Of a stretch of DNA of 64,000 nucleotides, positions 11,996-21,473 are shown piece by piece. Position numbers and translations under genes: made by a program. Each line of letters opens with the position of its first letter. Within the stretch, counting starts at the first letter, position 1. This DNA comes from Trissonchulus latispiculum (lineage: Eukaryota > Nematoda > Enoplea > Enoplida > Ironidae). Below the pieces are notes generated by a model. The model was not told the DNA's origin and searched no databases. It was given only the letters and a program-made list of their open reading frames with translations. The DNA lies in contig JASAND010016667.1 of NCBI GenBank assembly GCA_030248195.1, forward strand, positions 51,160 through 115,159. The letters are read 5' to 3'.

Positions 11996-12670
11996 CTGAA
12001 ACAGAAAAAGGCACACAAGTAAATTAGGTACAAGTTTAAAAAAGGAAGGTACACATAAAAATGCTATGCCATTTATTATCCTCAGAATAGCGTCTAAAAA
12101 ATGTGTGTCTGCGCTGCAAAAAAATTTTATGACAATATGCTCAAAATGTGGGGAAAGCGAACAGAAACTCTCCTAAAAACAAAAGCATTAGACACAGTTT
12201 TCTTTAGTGAGGAAGGGCGCCCTCCCCCCCCCTCGACCCCGTCCCCCCATTTTTTTAGTTTCCCCCCACGTACTGTAAGGTGCCCAGAAAATACCAAATT
12301 CTAAAGACTTTTGGTCGAAAATTTTAAATTTTCCTGCTTCACAAGAAAGTTTTGGTTCAAAATCGTCTATTCTGTACCAAAACTTACTTTTTGAGAACTT
12401 TTGTGCTCAGTTGTAGCAGTATATGCAGAAAACACAATTTGTTACAGTATATATTTTAAGTATTATTAGCCCATCTTATTCCCACCCAATGTCCCCCCCA
12501 CTATATGGCCTAGACAAAAACCAGAGACATGGCTTGACTGCAGCCAATTAAGCAACTACACAGTCTAACGACAACAAACCAAAGTGTAGATACATGCATA
12601 ATAATTCAGGAAGAACTAAGTTCGCACAGCCCCCCCCCAAATCCTCACAAATAGCCACTGAAAGCCTTAC
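11996..12670 (-). other. intron of the orphan gene
   Basis: The intron is bounded by donor GTAAGG (12670-12665) and acceptor TTTCAG ending at 11996. It is AT-rich, with a C-rich patch at 12221-12270 that resembles ends of the local G/C-rich MITEs. The donor splits a codon after its first base and the acceptor supplies the other two, so phase is preserved. Confidence 0.75.
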
Positions 12671-13044
12671 CAGGAGCCGGTAGGTTCCTTTTCAACGTTT
12701 CCAGCGAAACGGGGTCCGCCTCCAAGTCCTCCAGCATGGATTCGAGCGCTTTGCTGGACGTCTCGTCAAAGTGGAAGGGATAGTCGATTGGGAGCCAGCG
12801 ACCAGAGCTCGGATCGAACCGATAGTTGTCCCGTGTCAGGGGATAGGGCTCCCGGGCCCGACTGTACAGGTGATGACTGCAGATGGCCAAATCCCCCTCC
12901 GCCAGAAGGACCTTGAGGCGAACCGGATTCCCCAGGAGGTTCAGCCGGGACTTGAGCCGGGGCGACAGGGAGCGGAGAAAGCCGCGCAGGCGGGGACTCG
13001 CGTAGTGCTGGAACCCGTAGAACTGAACCAGACTGGTCAGGTAC
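12671..13044 (-). CDS. orphan proline-rich gene, internal exon
   Basis: The exon starts after acceptor TTCGCTTGCAG and ends at donor G|GTAAGG. It encodes 124 full codons, joined in frame to 10470-11995. The segment is basic and apparently globular: a YLTSLVQFYGFQHY start, an Arg/Leu-rich stretch (SPRLRGFLRSLSPRLKSRLN), then RLKVLLAEGDLAIC, and a tail with aromatic and acidic residues (RWLPIDYPFHFDE). The Arg/Leu part could form a helical or winged-helix fold, but no known domain is recognised. Earlier exons must lie at higher coordinates, beyond or around the hAT gene at 13.4-16.8 kb. Splice phase, GC content and codon regularity argue for a real gene. Confidence 0.7.
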
Positions 13045-13144
13045 CTGCAAGCGAAATAGGCAAACAAGTAGACAGGCAGAAGACACGCACGTGCATAAAG
13101 TAAAGTCACTAAAAACGAAAGTAGGTAAGGTATATATATACAAA

Positions 13145-13326
13145 CTGGCATTTTTAGGGGGGGGGCGGGCAATTTTGGGGAGGGTCGTCCCAAAGTGTCT
13201 AGAAATTAAGTTTACGAGGTCAAATTTTTAGCTAATTTATGCACATTTAAGTTCATTTTAAGCTTAAAAACAGCTATTTTTTGCGTTTTACCTTAAAAAT
13301 ACTAATTTTTCGCTAAAAATTTAGGT
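13145..13326. mobile_element. left half of a CTGGCATTTTT-family element
   Basis: The sequence starts CTGGCATTTTTAGGGGGG and continues collinearly with the complete copy at 29473-29864, through GAGGTCAAATTTT and TTTTCGCTAAAAATTTAGGTA. The right G/C-rich end is missing. It abuts the 5' flank of the hAT gene. Confidence 0.65.
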
Positions 13327-13425
13327 ATGTTAGTTATGGTCCACTACGTATATATTTACATTTATTATATATACGTATTATATTTATATACATTTATTAA
13401 CTACGTAGTCATCTTGCTTTCAATT

Positions 13426-15720
13426 ATGCCGTCGGGTAGGCCAAAAAAGGATGCTCTCTGGGAACATTTTTGTGTTGAGAAGTCGGGTACTAAAGTGACC
13501 GCCACTTGCAAATATTGCAAGCAGTCGTATGCGAACAATACGGTTCGCATGGACAGGCATATTATTAAGCACTGCCGCAAGATTCCCGGGACTGTCAGAG
13601 AACTCTACGTCGCAAAGAAGCGGCAGGATCGGGAAGAAATGGTTCTTTCCGCCTCCTCTTCGGCCTCCGCTCCCTCATCCAGCCAGAGCCAAGCACCTCC
13701 TTTGAAGCGCCAGGGCTCCTCCACTTTGTCCAATTTTTTGGACAACATGAGCAATGCCCAGCGGTCCGAACTGGACAAACAGTTGCTGAAAGCTATCGTA
13801 GCTTCTGGTTGTCCGTTCAGTCTCCTAGAAAATGCGGAGTGGCAAGAGTTTTTCGCTATGATACGCCCTGCCTATAAACTCCCGTCTCGTAAAAAGCTGT
13901 CGGAGACTTTATTAAACGATTTGTATTCAGATGCGAAGGACAAGGTGGACATGGAGGTGGGTCAGTCCAAAAGTATAGCACTGTCGACTGACGGGTGGTC
14001 TGATATTCAGATGACGCCTCTCATCAATTTCGTTGCATTTACCGAAAGTGGTCCGCTTCTTTTCGACTATGAGGAAACTGGTGACAATTCCCACACTGGA
14101 CAGTACATCTTTGAGCAGTTGGAATCCCGAATCGACAAGGTGGGCCCTGAAAAGGTTGTTGCTGTCGTTACCGACAATGCTGAAAACATGAAAAGTGCTT
14201 GGAGAAAAATCAAAGAGAAATACCCTTGGGTCGCCTGCTTTGGCTGCGCCGCACATTGTCTCAACCTGCTGGCTCTTGATATGACCCGCCATCTTGAGAA
14301 ACTTTTCAAGGAAACTGGTGTGGTTTTGGACTTTTTCCGTGGTAGACAGGTTCCTTCTCAGGTTCTGAAAAGGAAAATGAAGGAAAAAGTGGTTCATACA
14401 ACGCTGAAAAGACACTGCCAAACTAGATGGAGTTCCCATGCCGCAGAGCTACAGTCGCTGATATTAGCCAAATCTGCCATTCAAGAAGCTGTATTTTCTG
14501 AAGAAATCTGTAGCATAAATAGTCTGAAGTCAGCCTTGGATTCCGTAAGAAAGGTGGTGCTGTCGGATGTTTTCTGGGATCAGGTGACCAGTGGTTTGGC
14601 TTTGCTGAAACCAGTAGCTGAAGCTATAACTGAAATTGAAAGCGATTCAGTTTCAGTTGCCGATGTTCCTACCATATTAAAACGCGTTGAAGCGTCTGCA
14701 ACTTCCCAGGTCCGCCTGGCTCCTGTTTCTTCGGCCCAGGAAGTTCAACTGTTGAACAAGATACAGGATCGCATTGAATTCGAACCCTGTACAGTTTGCT
14801 GCTAGCATTCTTCATCCCAAAATCCGCGGAGCTAATCTGACAACTGAGCAGGTGGACCTGGGTATGGAATTTGTTGCGGATTATGTTGAGCATAATCCCA
14901 GTTTCCAGCCAAAGAGTGAGGTCAGTATTCACCGCTACACACACGTACGTACGTATATATAAGTATAGGTATACATGTGTCTAAGTTACGCAATGGTAAT
15001 AGTATCTCTCTCTATATATATAATATATATATTGTGTTCATGTCCTGGGCCCGGCATTAAAAGAGGGATAAAAAAGGGATAAAATTTAGTGAATTATAAA
15101 TTAGTCAAAATTTATTCGTTAGTTTTTCAACTGCTTAGAACAAATATGAATATATGTACATATCGTACAAATTTTGACAAAATTTAGATTTTTCCGAAAA
15201 TTTTTGATAAAGTTGTGTTTGGACCAGGAGTACTCGTTTTCGGAAAATGATATAGGGGTCCCGAGGAGTCCCTTGTGTACAGAGAGCACCAATGATATAG
15301 ATGTTATGTGCTCTTCTCTCCTGGCTCCGTGGTGTAGTGGTTGCACGCCTAACTGCAGTTCGGGAGGTCCGTGGTTCGATTCCCGGCGGAGCCAAATCTT
15401 TACACTAGCCCCTGTTCTCTCTTTATAGATCTATTTTATGACTTTTAGAAAATCATGGAAGACTTATTGAGTTTTCGTGCAAACGCAGCTCCCTTTCAAA
15501 AAAGGGTTGCCGCCATGACAGCTAGAAAAACGTCACCAATTGTTTGGTGGAGAGGATGTTTTCCTGAAAGTCCCTTGTCTGAAGTCGCCTGTAGTCTTCT
15601 CTGCATTCCACCTTCATCTGCTGCTACTGAGAGGAACTGGTCTATTCGTGGTGCCATACATACAAAGGTATATACCCAAACACGGTACCCAATTCCCAAT
15701 ATATTCCAAGTTGTTGTACG

Positions 15721-15788
<68 letters not shown>

Positions 15789-16811
15789 TGGGTCGGTTGA
15801 AAACTGCATCAACAGCATAGGACTTTCTCGCTTTCTATCTCTTCCTCTAGACAGTTAGCTTTCTTCACTCAAAGCAGACCTTTTTATATAAGTGAACGTA
15901 TTGTCATTTGTCATGCCAATACGGAAATGCATACATATAATTTATCCAGGGTAATTTTCTGGTGACTGATTATTTCTAAAATTTTAGGAACGGAATCGCC
16001 TGCTAACAGAAAAAGTTAACAAACTTGCTTACATTAAGCATAATTTGGCCCTGTTCAAGAAATCTACGAAATATGGAAATGGAACTTCATCCCAAAATTG
16101 CTCTAGTCAGTCAGCCAACTTATCTGGTGGTGGTGGCAACGACGGAGCGGACAGCGAAGCTGGGCCTTGTAAGTAAACCGCAAACATACGTATATTACAT
16201 ACAATAATGTATACCTACATAACATGGGCGCACCCAGGGGAGGGGTTTTGGGGGGTTCCGACCCCTCCCTTTTTTGTCCGATTTACCCCCGGAATTTTTG
16301 GAGAGAAAGCAAAAACTGGGCTATTTTCAGTGCATAAAACTTAGAAATAGGAAAATTTTCAGGTTCGACCCCTCCCTTTTCAAAATCCTGGGTGCGCCCC
16401 TGCTACATAAGTAATTCTGACATGCAATGTATAATTCGTATACATACAGAGACAAGAGATGTGTACGAGTGAACGTATGTCATACATGTATTTATACAAA
16501 TACAGCAATACGTACGTATATACAGTGCAGATGCAATACATACGTATATACGTATGCCATATATTTCTTAGTTCTACCATTTATATCTGTAATTTTATAT
16601 ACATATATATGTAATTCTTCATTATTCTAATTATATATTTCTGATTAATGCTTTTTCAATTTCAGCGACTTCTGAGCATGTTGCGCCTGGAGCAGACGGT
16701 CAACCTGATCTGTCTGTTCCGATAGAGCTAGATGACTCCGATGACTTTTACGGCTATTCCGCTGAAGATTTGATGGAGTTCTCTTCGGACATTAGTGATT
16801 CCGAAATTTGA
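13426..16811 (+). CDS. hAT-superfamily transposase, BED finger plus DUF659, four exons, one frameshift
   Basis: Proposed exons are 13426-14920, 15449-15667, 15988-16168 and 16666-16811, all with GT..AG borders and matching phases, giving about 679 residues. The start is the ATG of MPSGRPKKDALWEHF; the reading frame upstream is AT-rich non-coding sequence. A BED zinc finger (C28, C31, H45, H49/C50) is followed by a Ser-rich linker. The DUF659/RNase H-like core has STDGW (D189), VVTDNAENM (D250) and CAAHCLNLL, then TRWSSH. Exon 2 holds the C-terminal dimerisation motif with ATERNWS, whose Glu is at the place of the third catalytic acid. The tail is Gly/Ser-rich and then acidic, ending SDISDSEI. 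One extra C in the CCC near 14781 breaks the frame; the other frame continues immediately with VQFAASILHPK. It could be an intron-bearing transposon or a domesticated gene: no terminal inverted repeats were found nearby. Confidence 0.85.
14781..14783 (+). other. single-base frameshift in the hAT gene
   Basis: Reading GAACCC as GAACC restores the conserved continuation and avoids the TAG at 14803. A one-base insertion or a homopolymer base-call error explains it equally well. Confidence 0.75.
15323..15394 (+). tRNA. tRNA-like sequence in hAT-gene intron 1 (GCA anticodon; pseudogene or SINE head)
   Basis: GGCTCCG pairs perfectly with CGGAGCC to form a 7-bp acceptor stem, followed by a discriminator A. 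The D arm (GTGT/GCAC) and box A (TGGTGTAGTGG) are normal, and box B (GGTTCGATTCC) is intact. The anticodon loop CTGCAGT gives GCA (Cys). The anticodon stem has one mismatch, and the T stem pairs only with a bulged T (CCGTGG against CCCGG). These flaws suggest a tRNA pseudogene or tRNA-derived SINE rather than a working tRNA. It lies inside intron 1 of the transposase gene. Confidence 0.5.
15725..15785. repeat. AAT trinucleotide microsatellite
   Basis: About twenty copies of ATA/AAT lie in intron 2 of the hAT gene. The poly-Asn ORF there is an artefact. Confidence 0.95.
16223..16402. mobile_element. 180-bp hAT-like MITE with GGGCGCACCCAGG ends
   Basis: The ends are CATGGGCGCACCCAGG and (inverted) CAGGGGCGCACCCAGG, flanked by an exact 8-bp duplication CTACATAA (16215-16222 and 16403-16410). 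The element sits inside intron 3 of the hAT transposase gene, so it inserted after that gene was in place. Confidence 0.92.
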
Positions 16812-16941
16812 ATAACTGTTGTGATAACTAGCTTATGGGAACTTAGTTAATTGTTACTTACGTACTGTTATTTGTTAAACACGTATATATATACCATACC
16901 CACTTACTTGACATGGCTAGAGTATGTGGTTGTTGATGGCC

Positions 16942-16947
16942 AATAAA
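16942..16947 (+). promoter_or_regulatory. candidate polyadenylation signal of the hAT gene
   Basis: AATAAA lies about 130 bp after the proposed TGA stop at 16809-16811. Confidence 0.5.
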
Positions 16948-17139
16948 CTTGTTGAAGTGTGAAAGATTTATATTTTATATCAGTATATACGTACTTATAT
17001 ATATGTGTATCTGCGAATTTAGAGTAATAACTCATTAGCGAATAAGCTATAAAGCTCATAAAATCACAGAAAACAGTGATATATGCATGCAGGAACATTG
17101 ATCAGCGTAATAGTAATGCTAATAGAACTTCCTACTTTG

Positions 17140-17235
17140 ACCGGAAAAAAAAGGAAAAAAAAGGAAAAAAACGGAAAAAAACCGGAAAAAAAGGTTTTTT
17201 TTCCGGCAATCTTTTTTTTCCGGAAAAAAACCAAC
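17140..17235. repeat. GGAAAAAA/CCGG purine repeat
   Basis: Repeated GGAAAAAAA units are followed by the inverted form TTTTTTTTCCGG and end at AACCAACCCTA. The right edge resembles a hAT end (TAGGGTTGG inverted), but no matching left end or duplication was found. Confidence 0.5.
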
Positions 17236-17257
17236 CCTAATGTTAGTTATGTTTATA

Positions 17258-18430
17258 CTAAAGTCTGACCAAAAATTCTTGGAACCGAAATGTGAGCGGC
17301 TGTCCTGAGTTATCATTTGAAGGTAGCCTATACAATGTATATATTTTTCAAATCCTCAGGAACCCGAGATTTCGAAAATCCGAAAAATTCCGAAATTCCG
17401 GATTTCATTCACGGAAAATTTAAAATTTTTAGTTTTTCGCCAAATTTTTATCGCAATCAAAATTTGGTTCTCACAGTCGAATAGAGCTGGTCCCGCTACA
17501 CATTTTTGCTCTTAGAAGCTTTTCACGAAAATGCACCCAATTTCCGGAATTCCGGGTTTTCTAAATTACCGGATTTTAAAAATTTCCTCCAATATCCTCA
17601 AGATGGGTATCATTCGAAAGTTCTTATCGAGCTGAACAACTTTTGTAATAGAACGAACTCACTTGAAAATGCACTCAATTCCGGAATTCGCGAAAACCGG
17701 ATTTTCCGGATTTTAAAAAATTTTCTCCAATACCCACAATATGGGTATCATTCGAAACTCTTGATGAGCTGAACAAATCTTGTAATAGAACCAACTTGCA
17801 GAAATGTGCCCAGTTCTCGGAATTCACAAAAAATTTCCAAGCTAGAGTGAAATCCGAATTTGTGAATTCCGGGATTTGGGTGCATTTTCAGACATTGGTT
17901 CTATTACAAGATTTGTTCAGCTCATCAGAGAGCTCTCGAATGATACCCATATTGTGGGTATTGGAAAATTTTAAAATCCGGAAAATCCGGGTTTTCGCGA
18001 ATTCCCGGGAGTTGAGTGCATTTTCACGAGTTCGTTCTATTACAAATGTTGGTCAGCTCGATAAGAGCTTTCGAATGATACCCATCTTGAGGGTATTGGA
18101 GGAAAATTTTAAAATCCGGTAATTTAGAAAACCCGGAATTCCGGAAATTGGGTGCATTTTCGTGAAAAGGTTCTAAGAGCAAAAATATGTAGCGGGACCA
18201 GCTCTATTCGACTGTGAGAACCAAATTTTGATTGCGATAAAAACTTGGCGAAAAACTAAAAATTTTAAATTTTCCGTGAATGAAATCCGGAATTTCGGAA
18301 TTTTTCCGATTTTCGAAATCTCGGGTTCCTGAGGATTCGAAAAATATATACATTGTATAGGCTACCTTCAAATGATAACTCAGGACAGCCGCTCACATTT
18401 CGGTTCCAAGAATTTTTGGTCAGACTTTAG
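17258..18430. mobile_element. TA-flanked foldback element
   Basis: The whole 1173 bp is one imperfect palindrome. The left arm starts CTAAAGTCTGACCAAAAATT, and its inverted copy ends at GGTCAGACTTTAG. The arms are about 580 bp with the centre near 17845, and TA lies on both sides. Inside, roughly 100-bp blocks with GAATTCCGG and ATGGGTATCATTCGAAA words repeat within each arm. No coding capacity is seen. As RNA or single-stranded DNA it would form a hairpin of over 500 bp. Confidence 0.88.
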
Positions 18431-18432
18431 TA

Positions 18433-19888
18433 ACAAAAATGCCCTAACGGTCATTGCTAAAGGGGAGAATAGGGAAATGCTGCTAACGCGGAAAAATGCC
18501 AATAGTTTCGTGCAGATTAATGTCTACTCAGCGCATAAAATTATTGAAACCAGCTTTTTGGCACAGAATAGGGAATCTAGCCAGCGCCTAAAATGATTGA
18601 AACCAGCTTTTTGGCGCAGAATAGGGAATCTAGCCAGCGCGTAAAATGATTGAAACCAGCTTTTTGGTTCGGATTAGTGAGTCTAGCCAGCGCCTAAAAT
18701 GTTTGAAACCAGCTTTTTGGTGCATAATAGGGAATCTAGTCAGCGCCTAAAATGTTTGAAACCAGCACTTTGCTGCGGAATAGGGAATCTAGTCAGCGCC
18801 TAAAATGATTGAAACCAGCTCCTTGGTACCGAATAGGAAGCTAGTCAGCGCCTAAAATGATTGAAACCAGCGTCTGGGGTAGAATAGGCGCCTCTCGCCA
18901 TCCACCCTATTCGCGTGAAGTGCTCAGATACGTACTCAATCGCAATGGCGTAAGTTCGGTTGGGTTTGGATTGAGAAGGCTTATGAGATAACTTGTGAGT
19001 AGAAATGATGAAGTATATAATTCCGCACAAGGAGCAGTCTGCTGGACTGAACACTGTGATGGTGTCATGTAATGTGGGCTCCGCTGTGACTGAATGAAAT
19101 GAAAATGAATCAGTCGCTATGAAAAAAATTATTTACCGCGCCCCTAAGATAAAATACGTCTACGTACTGTATATATGTACATAAACGCATTTGGCTTCGT
19201 CAAGTCCACTCAAATTCTCCACCACGATAGCGTATATATATAGCACATACAATACATATATAAACGCGTAAGTATATATATTTAACATGATAAATTTTGT
19301 TCCATGATAAAGTTTGTTTAACCTCCTGAGCAACATGTGCAAACCAAGGTTCCCTCTACCTAAAGTAAACTGGTTTTTTCGAACTTCACGAGGAACTGCT
19401 GATGCACTTACACGCACACTTACACACAGCCTATGTGACACAGGTATACACGCAAATGTCAAGTGCTTATTGGCTAAGTTCATTCTACGAGAAGTCTTCG
19501 AGGTCACGCGAATAGGGTGGATGGCGAGAGGCGCCTATTCTACCCCAGACGCTGGTTTCAATCATTTTAGGCGCTGGCTAGATTCCCTATTCTGCACCAA
19601 AAAGCTGGTTTCAATCATTTTAGGCGCTGGCTAGATTCCCTATTCTGCACCAAAAAGCTGGTTTCAATCATTTTAGGCGCTGGCTAGATTCCCTATTCTG
19701 CGCCAAAAAGCTGGTTTCAATCATTTTAGGCGCTGGCTAGATTCCCTATTCTGCGCCAAAAAGCTGGTTTCAATAATTTTAGGCGCTGAGTAGACATTAA
19801 TCTGCACGAAACTATTGGCATTTTTCCGCTTTAGCAGCATTTCCCTATTCTCCCCTTTAGCAATGACCGTTAGGGCATTTTTGTTACT
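18433..19888. mobile_element. long inverted-repeat element with tandem subunits in each arm
   Basis: The left end ACAAAAATGCCCTAACGGTC and its inverted copy at 19868-19887 bound arms of about 470 bp. Each arm holds 5-7 tandem copies of a unit of about 59 bp containing ATTGAAACCAGCTTTTTGG and GAATAGGGAATCTAG (18540-18880 and 19545-19800). The arms meet a central unique region (about 18930-19490) at the shared edge CGCGAATAGGGTGGATGG. The TA-flanked foldback abuts the left end and probably inserted into it or its TA border. Confidence 0.8.
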
Positions 19889-19969
19889 AGTTTCTTGCAT
19901 TTTTCCGCTGTAGATCACATACGTATTACTTTTCGACTTTAATAAGCAACCGGCATTTTCCCGGTTAAG

Positions 19970-20940
19970 ATGTGTGTAGCAATGTCGGGGAGGCTAGTGG
20001 CGCCGCGTGGGTTAGGATAAAAACCAAAATACTTTTATTAGGACCTTTTATGCAAAGTTGTGCCCACAAAAGCGAGTGTTTAACGCAATTTTCTGAATGG
20101 CTGACGATGTGCGGGGGGAGTAGCGGCACCGCGTGGGGAAGGATAGAAATCAAAATAGCAGACTGTTTTAATGGCACTTTTAACGCAAATTTAGACCGCA
20201 AAATCGTGGGTTTAGCGCAGTTGTCTGAAGGGCTGGCTGATGATGTGCGATGGGGGCATGCGGCTCTATAGCAGGCTTATATGCGAATTTGAGAACGCAA
20301 ATGAGTGTTTAAGCATTTTCTGAATGGCTGATGCTGTGCGGAGGGGGGAGGTAGCGGCGCCGCGTGGGGACACAAAGATTTAAATAGCAGGCTCTTATAT
20401 GCGAATTTGTGAACGCAAATAAGTGTTTAACGCAGTTCTCTGATCGGTTGCCGATGTTGGGGGGGGGCGGGCAGCGGCGCCGCGACACAGAGATTTAAAT
20501 AGCAGGCTCTTATATGCGAATTTGTGAACGCAAATGAGTGTTTAATGCAGTTCTCCGATCGGTTGCCAATAATTTCGGGAGGAGGGGGCAGCGGCGCGCG
20601 TGGGGACACAGAGATTTAAATAGCAGGCTCTTATATGCGGATTTGTGAATGCAAATGAGTGTTTAATGCAGTTCTGTGATCGGTTGCCGATATTTGGGGG
20701 GGGAGGCAGCGGCGCGCATGGGGACACAGAGATTTAAATAACAGGCTCTTATATGCGAATATTTGAACGCAAATGAGTGTTTAATGCAGTTCTCTGATGC
20801 TGGTTGCCGACATTGGGGGGGGGGCAGCGGGCACGCGTGGGGACACAGAGATTTAAATAGCAGGCTCTCATATGCGAATATGTGAACGCAAATGAGTGTT
20901 TTACGCAATTTTCTAAATGGCTGATGATGTGCGGTAGGCC
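19970..20940. repeat. satellite A, about 118-bp unit
   Basis: Roughly eight degenerate copies occur. The core contains GATTTAAATAGCAGGCTC and GAACGCAAATGAGTGTTTAA, followed by a G-run and GCAGCGGCGC. Copies at 20330-20930 are the best conserved, and the array decays towards 19970. Confidence 0.88.
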
Positions 20941-21473
20941 ACTTTTGAAAAAAATCGATTTTTGGACCGGTCCGGACCCTGGTCAGGGCGCCTCAGGCCG
21001 CTGGGGCCACTTTGGAGGGGTCCTCCAATGACAAAAAATGTTCGCCTCACCAAGGGCTTTCATTTGATACCAAACTTGGAAAACTTTCAAAACTTATATT
21101 TTTGACCAGTCCGGACCCTGGTCAGGGCGCCACAGGCCGCTGGGACCACTTTGGAGGGGTCCTCCAATGACAAAAAATGTTCGCCTCACCAAGTGCTTTC
21201 ATTTGATACCAAACTTGAAAAATTTTGGAAAAATCGCTATTTTTGGCCAGTCCGGACCCTGGTCAGGGCGCCACAGGCCGCTGGGTCCACTTTGGAGGGG
21301 TCCTCCAATGAGACAAAATGTTCGCCTCACCAAGGGCTTTCATTTGATACCAAAGTTGGAAATTTTTTAAAAAATCGATTTTTGACCAGTCCGGACCCTG
21401 GTCAGGGCGCCACAGGCCGCTGGGACCACTTTGGAGGGGTCCTCCAATGACAAAAAATGTTCGCCTCACCAAG
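20941..21473. repeat. satellite B (left part), about 140-bp unit
   Basis: Units carry TCCGGACCCTGGTCAGGGCG at about 20971, 21111, 21251 and 21390, then GGAGGGGTCCTCCAATGA and GGGCTTTCATTTGATACCAA. The array is interrupted at 21473 by the Penelope-like insertion and resumes at 23538. Confidence 0.92.

Noticed and set aside
12671..13044. Possible direct continuation of SLMAP into the orphan gene (a fusion)
   Set aside because: The SLMAP exon at 30855 ends in phase 1 while this exon needs two bases from its predecessor, so they cannot join directly; the protein tail also lacks SLMAP coiled coils and membrane anchor.
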